Positions 59,721 to 64,000 of a stretch of 64,000 nt of DNA are shown here, in pieces; position 1 is the stretch's first letter, and each line of letters starts with the position of its first letter. A program made the position numbers and the translations under genes. Under the pieces are notes generated by a model. It was not told the DNA's origin. It made no database searches and saw only the letters and a list, made by a program, of their open reading frames with translations. Origin of the DNA: Carnegiea gigantea (lineage: Eukaryota > Streptophyta > Magnoliopsida > Caryophyllales > Cactaceae); contig JAKOGI010000127.1 in assembly GCA_029747015.1 (NCBI GenBank), positions 291,001-355,000 of the forward strand, given 5' to 3'.

Positions 59721-60770
59721 GTGGATTAAATTATAACCATATGAATAATCCATAAGAATTAGATAAAGGTTATGGTTATGAATATTAGTAACTTTGTAAA
59801 TCTTGTGGGCCCAAATATTGAGATTTACAAAGGGACGTCGTATTAAATTTCAAATTTATATGGATCCATTTTAAAAGTGTATACGCTATTTAGTGTGATT
59901 TTACCCATGGCTTATAATACGATGGTTTAATCGTATTAATGGCGGGGGTATAAATTCTTGAGAATTCAAAATATTCTACAGTACTAACGAGTCTGGATAG
60001 ATCTGATTATGATCATAATGTATTCAATGTCATGAAATGATATGTATATATCTATTGACCTTGAATGTTGTATAAGCATTGACTAGTTCGAATTGATTTG
60101 AGTATGACTATCATATATTTAAGGTCATGAAATGATATGTTTTTTATCTAGTGACCTTAGTAATGGGGATGGGTAAGTGCCCGTTATCTAATCACCAATG
60201 ATAGGCACCCAACTCACACTTGGTGAAATGTCAAGTCTTGAGTTCAATGCGGTCGAGCTTATCATATGGATGGTTGCAAGCACTATTATGTTTATCTTCC
60301 ATCCCAAAGTTTAAGTGCTTGAAATTACCCGTATGTAAGGAAAAGGGTGAGCGAAAGCTCTTAATAGACTCTTCAACGGTAAAGTTGGTATGCCATAATA
60401 TACGGGGGCATGTGCTTGAAAGAGTATAAAGAGTCTACCTATGTGAGTGTGAAGTGTGGCCGCTTCGAGAGCCAAATGGGGCATGGCTTGGTACACTCAC
60501 TAAGGATATGGACACATGGCCCTAAATTGTGTCAATTCTAAGTGTATTTTGAGGTTTATGTGTGAGATGTATCCAATTAGTCAAAAAGGATGTATAGTTC
60601 AAAGACTTGTCTACTATTACATTCAGACTAATTGAAATTATGTTCACTAAGTGAAAGTTCAAATCGCAAGATACTTTCATGACGCATAAATCTCTTTGTG
60701 TTCTCGATTGTGATTGTGTATTTGCTGAAATGGCGAGGGTTTGTGCTATATCTTGGAAAAGGCGGGGGAT

Positions 60771-61291
60771 TATTGGAATTTTCCAAGAATAAAATAAAAG
60801 TGGCAAATTTTCTAGTGCTTATCCGAAAAGGTGGATAAGCATGGTGCCTCTTCAAGTTTGCCCGCCTTATCCAATCCATTTCGTGAAAAGGTGAATAAGC
60901 AAGGTACCTCTTCAAGTTTAACCCTCCTTATCCTATCCTATCCTTTATGGTGCCTTTTGGCATGGTGCCTTTTGGCCTATCCTATCCTTTGTGGTGCCTT
61001 TTGACATGGTGCCTTTTGGCATGTTATAAAAGTCATGAATGAGGAGAGAGACAGATACATATAGGATATGATAACAAGATGGGAATAAGGTGTGCAAAAA
61101 CACATTCTTATGAATCACTTTTCCATGGTTCAAACTCGAGAAAACATGAACATATACACTTGTCTATCAGCGTTTTATCTCGAAGACTATTTGTGGTACA
61201 CAGCAAATAAGTCTTACGGAAAGTGATGTCGTTCACGACTCGTTGGTATATCCAGTACCACAAAGTTGATCTGAATCCCTTTTCCCCAACA
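60771..61291 (+). repeat. 3' LTR of the non-coding element
   Basis: 521 bp, preceded by the polypurine tract and followed by the CACTC duplication. Confidence 0.9.
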
Positions 61292-61533
61292 CACTCTACA
61301 ATGATAATAACGGCAACAAGCACACTAATTACTAAGCTTTGTTACGTGTTCAAGGCATAGCATTAGGCGTGAGCACAAGTATACTGAGGATAAATAGTTA
61401 GATACTAAAGATGCCTGAAAGTTAGAAACTTTAATGCGTTCCAAAGTGGTCAGTCATAAATGGTCGTCAATCCTAATCACATAAAGACATTCAAGTGTCC
61501 TGTTCAACAGCATTTCTTCCACAGACTTCAATA

Positions 61534-62285
61534 TCAGTTCTTCCTCAAGTCTTCAATGAGTTCAAGTACCTCATTCCGGAAAGTCATCTCGACAGAAGCG
61601 TCAACATGCCTCTGGACAGCAGAAAACCAATCAGCGTCCTTTCCACTCTTCCCAGAGGAGTAACATTCACAGACTGCCTTATCAATAGCCATGACATATA
61701 GACCACAATCATATCCATTTGTCTGCTGAGGTACATTGGACTCCTCAAACAAAGGTTCAGCAATGGTGGGCTCCGACTTAGATGCTTGTTTAGCCACATC
61801 CTTTTCCTTGGTTTTAGCCTTCAGTGAAGAGGACGTCAAGATCGATGGCACAGGGGCTTTTCCCATGAATTCTTTCACGGAATCATATGGTTTAATGGCA
61901 TGGTCGTAATTCACCCCTTCCATTGTATCAAGGTGAAGAAAAGAATTCTTACATCTGTCGTAGACTGAGGTGCTCCAATGTGTTCCACTCTCGGCCCCAC
62001 CAAGATCATCACAGTCATTAACAGTAAACACAACGAGGCGCTTGCTCAGGAATTTCAGAGGTTCCATAGCAGCTTTACGGCTATCCACATCACAATTTGC
62101 CAACCAAAAAGAAACTGAAGGTGGTACAAAGAGAACATCATTGCGACCACACAAAGATGACAGGTAACTGAAGTAAAATCCAATTATGTGATCATTCAGA
62201 TAGCAGGGACCTTCCAGGACATCTAAATCCGAGGCTCTAAGGACAATGTCCTTATACTTCAAACTTCTTTGTCTGCCATTTGGTT
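61534..62285 (-). CDS. NEDD8-specific SENP8/DEN1-like cysteine protease (main exon)
   Basis: The exon encodes the whole ULP1-type (C48) peptidase domain. From LKYKDIVLRASDLDVLEGPC, numbered 1 at the Leu at 62262, His95 (GTHWSTSVYD), Asp112 (FLHLDT), Gln180 and Cys186 (VPQQTNGYDCGLYV) form the catalytic set. This closely follows plant DEN1, which matures NEDD8/RUB and removes it from substrates in cytosol and nucleus. A charged linker of about 45 residues (about 137-175, Lys/Ser/Glu-rich) separates Asp from Cys. An acceptor (TTACAG) ends at 62286 and the frame stays open into the exon (PNGRQRS), so the start codon lies in an upstream exon that I could not identify between 62290 and 63380. The stop is at 61534. 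Confidence 0.92.
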
Positions 62286-63380
62286 CTGTAAGTTGATCAA
62301 AGGGAAGAAAAGAATAGTGGGTCAGTGCACATCTTTAAATCCCCTTTCAACCTCCCTTAACAGCACATATTACAAAAAAACAAGCAATTAAAAAACTTGT
62401 CAATAATATTTGTGGGGAGTGATGGGGAGTTTCCTACTTGTTTAAACTAATAAACACGCCAGTTACGCAGCCCACCCTTTCTTGTCATGAAAAATCAAGA
62501 AAGTTGTGGAATCCAAGACAAGCCCCCTACTTCTAATTATGCAAATATGACAACCCAAACCATAGAACATAACTGCATATTTCATCTCCAAAAACCTTAA
62601 AAGAAAAACACTACCAAAAACTAACCCACGTCAAACTGCCTCACACCTTTGCAATTCTTATCAATAGCTATTTGAATATAAAAGCTACGGTTGATGACAA
62701 ACCCAGAATACCCAGAATTTAGCCTATATCCCACCAAATACTCTGTAGTTTCTATTACTTATCAAGCTCAGAGTTCAAGATAGAACTATTCTAACATTTA
62801 ACCTAAAGCATCTAACTGTCAAAGATCGAGCCTAATTTTATCGAGAAAATCCAACAAATAAGCACCAAAACACGAAGCCTATCCACGGAAAACTGAAAGT
62901 TAGGACTTTTGAAATTAACACTAAGTCACGGATGTATGCCCCCTTTGGGGCTCAGCCATGGCCAGGGTCACAAAATTAAAGAACAAAACTCGATATTGAA
63001 TTGTTTAGTAAAATCAAACAAAATTGTTTACTAATATTAAACAAAATCCCAAATTCAATCCCATGAAACAAGGAAATCAAAATCTACACACGAAATCCCA
63101 TGATTTCAAAATTTAACATTAGTAATAAAAATCTAAGCTTTTCTTCTTTCTCGTTCCCAATTCAATTTAATTGAATAAGAATTCATATATCTTTCTCACT
63201 TCAATTATTGAAGCCCGAAGTGACGGAGTTCCCTACAGTTGGGAGAAGAAGGAAAACAGAGCTAAAATTCAGTTTCTTTTTCTGGGAAAAACCCTAATCA
63301 TCAGAACTCACACTCAACAAAAAGAGAAGACAAACGCATTGCAAAGAAGGAGGAAGAAAATTCTTCCATAACTAAAACTA
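62286..63380 (-). other. Upstream part of the DEN1-like gene (intron and leader)
   Basis: On the minus strand this runs from a likely leader with GATTAGGGTTTTTCCC (about 63285-63300) to the acceptor at 62286. A TATA-like ATTAAATAAG lies near 63395-63405. The first coding exon should be in here, but several short ATG frames compete and none is decisive. Confidence 0.5.
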
Positions 63381-63409
63381 ATATTGAAAAGCGTACTTAT
63401 TTAATCATT

Positions 63410-64000
63410 CACACTCACAATTTCAAAAGTCACACCCACTGTTTCATAACGAGTCCTTGAAATACAATGCCACTGAACTTCTAAATTTTGTCAAATTTAC
63501 CACTGTACTATTTTCTTTATCATTTATGTCATTGTAGTTTATGTTTTGGTCACAAATGGCACTATAAGCTTTTGATGACCGGCTAGTGTAAATGTTCTTT
63601 CCTTTTGTTATTTATTTATTTTTCCTCCTTTTGCTTTAATGGTAAAATTTATTCTCCCTCCATAGCTGATGAAAAGCTCAAGCCTTCGAATTCCACCTTC
63701 ACGCTCCTCTTTCTCCTTCTTCATGATCCTAAACATCACCATTTTCGGTCATCTCTCATGACTGCTTTTAAATTCTTGCTTCAAATTTGTTTTTAGAATC
63801 ATATTGGGGCTCTATGCAAAAAGAATTCGATTGGAAGCTCCTTTCAGCAATAGCATGAAAAAAAAAATACAGTTCACTAGAATTATGTATTTTGCTAAAA
63901 ATTTCATAAAATTGCATAATGTTTCCTTAGTCACACTATATTCATGTCTAATATATTTTTTATTCTTAGTTGATAAAAAATGAGAATTTTTCAGTTTACT
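63410..64000. other. Intergenic, nothing recognised
   Basis: AT-rich flank upstream of the DEN1-like gene. A 63-residue open frame at 63605 has no recognisable motif. Confidence 0.5.

Larger units (their letters stand above)
57780..61291 (+). mobile_element. Non-autonomous LTR retrotransposon, 3.5 kb, with target duplication
   Basis: LTRs at 57780-58284 and 60771-61291 begin TATTGGAATTTTCC and end CCCCAACA. A 5-bp duplication CACTC flanks the whole (57775-57779; 61292-61296). A polypurine tract (AAAAGGCGGGGGAT) directly precedes the 3' LTR, giving plus orientation. The 2.5-kb interior has no gag or pol frame, so it depends on enzymes from another element. Its last 340 bp resemble the 3' internal region of the copia element at 32570-32860. 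Confidence 0.9.

Noticed and set aside
61460..61701. Plus-strand frames over the protease exon
   Set aside because: They are antisense to a complete, motif-confirmed peptidase domain.

Overview
The window looks like a gene-poor stretch of a flowering-plant (probably eudicot) nuclear chromosome. It is AT-rich, carries spliced genes with GT-AG introns and AAACCCTA-type boxes in the 5' leaders, and is filled with plant transposon families: Athila-type and Tat-type LTR elements, Ty1/copia, CACTA, PIF/Harbinger, hAT, a long-TIR Mutator-like element and LINE ORF1 remnants. No species can be named from the sequence.

Only two host genes look intact, both on the minus strand. One (35904-39816, with a possible 5' leader exon near 43219) encodes a 229-residue phytochelatin-synthase-type protein. 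It has the Cys-His-Asp triad in exact family spacing but lacks the C-terminal half of plant phytochelatin synthases. The other (61534-62285, upstream exon unresolved) encodes a NEDD8-specific SENP8/DEN1-like cysteine protease. A CLAVATA1-like receptor gene survives only as a frameshifted, kinase-less pseudogene (24705-26640), preceded by duplicated upstream fragments.

Layout. 1-14456: two tandem units of an Athila-like LTR element that encodes only Gag and protease; the second LTR is split by a 4.35-kb transposase-less CACTA element. 14466-16283: remnant of a Tat/Ogre-like element. 16284-20075: 3'-truncated minus-strand copia. 20100-26650: duplicated CLV1-like upstream region, a Harbinger MITE, a copia protease fragment and the LRR pseudogene. 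28116-33374: decayed plus-strand copia with a truncated 5' LTR. 33375-43300: the phytochelatin-synthase-like gene, with a LINE fragment in one intron and two MITEs in its 5' intron. 43406-49435: a 6-kb long-TIR element full of AAACCCTA-like repeats, itself hit by a hAT MITE. 49450-50597: two Harbinger elements. 50950-51660: a LINE ORF1 relic. 52303-55165: a TIR element holding a solo LTR. 56745-57540: copia RT relic. 57780-61291: a complete non-autonomous LTR element with target duplication. 61534-63380: the DEN1-like gene.

Several insertions can be ordered because tandemly duplicated sequence keeps the matching empty site (hAT at 45208, Harbinger MITE at 21436, CACTA at 8773). The items most worth a second look are the short phytochelatin-synthase-like gene whose upstream flank is a long-TIR transposon, and the non-coding LTR element whose 3' internal region resembles that of the coding copia element in the same window.
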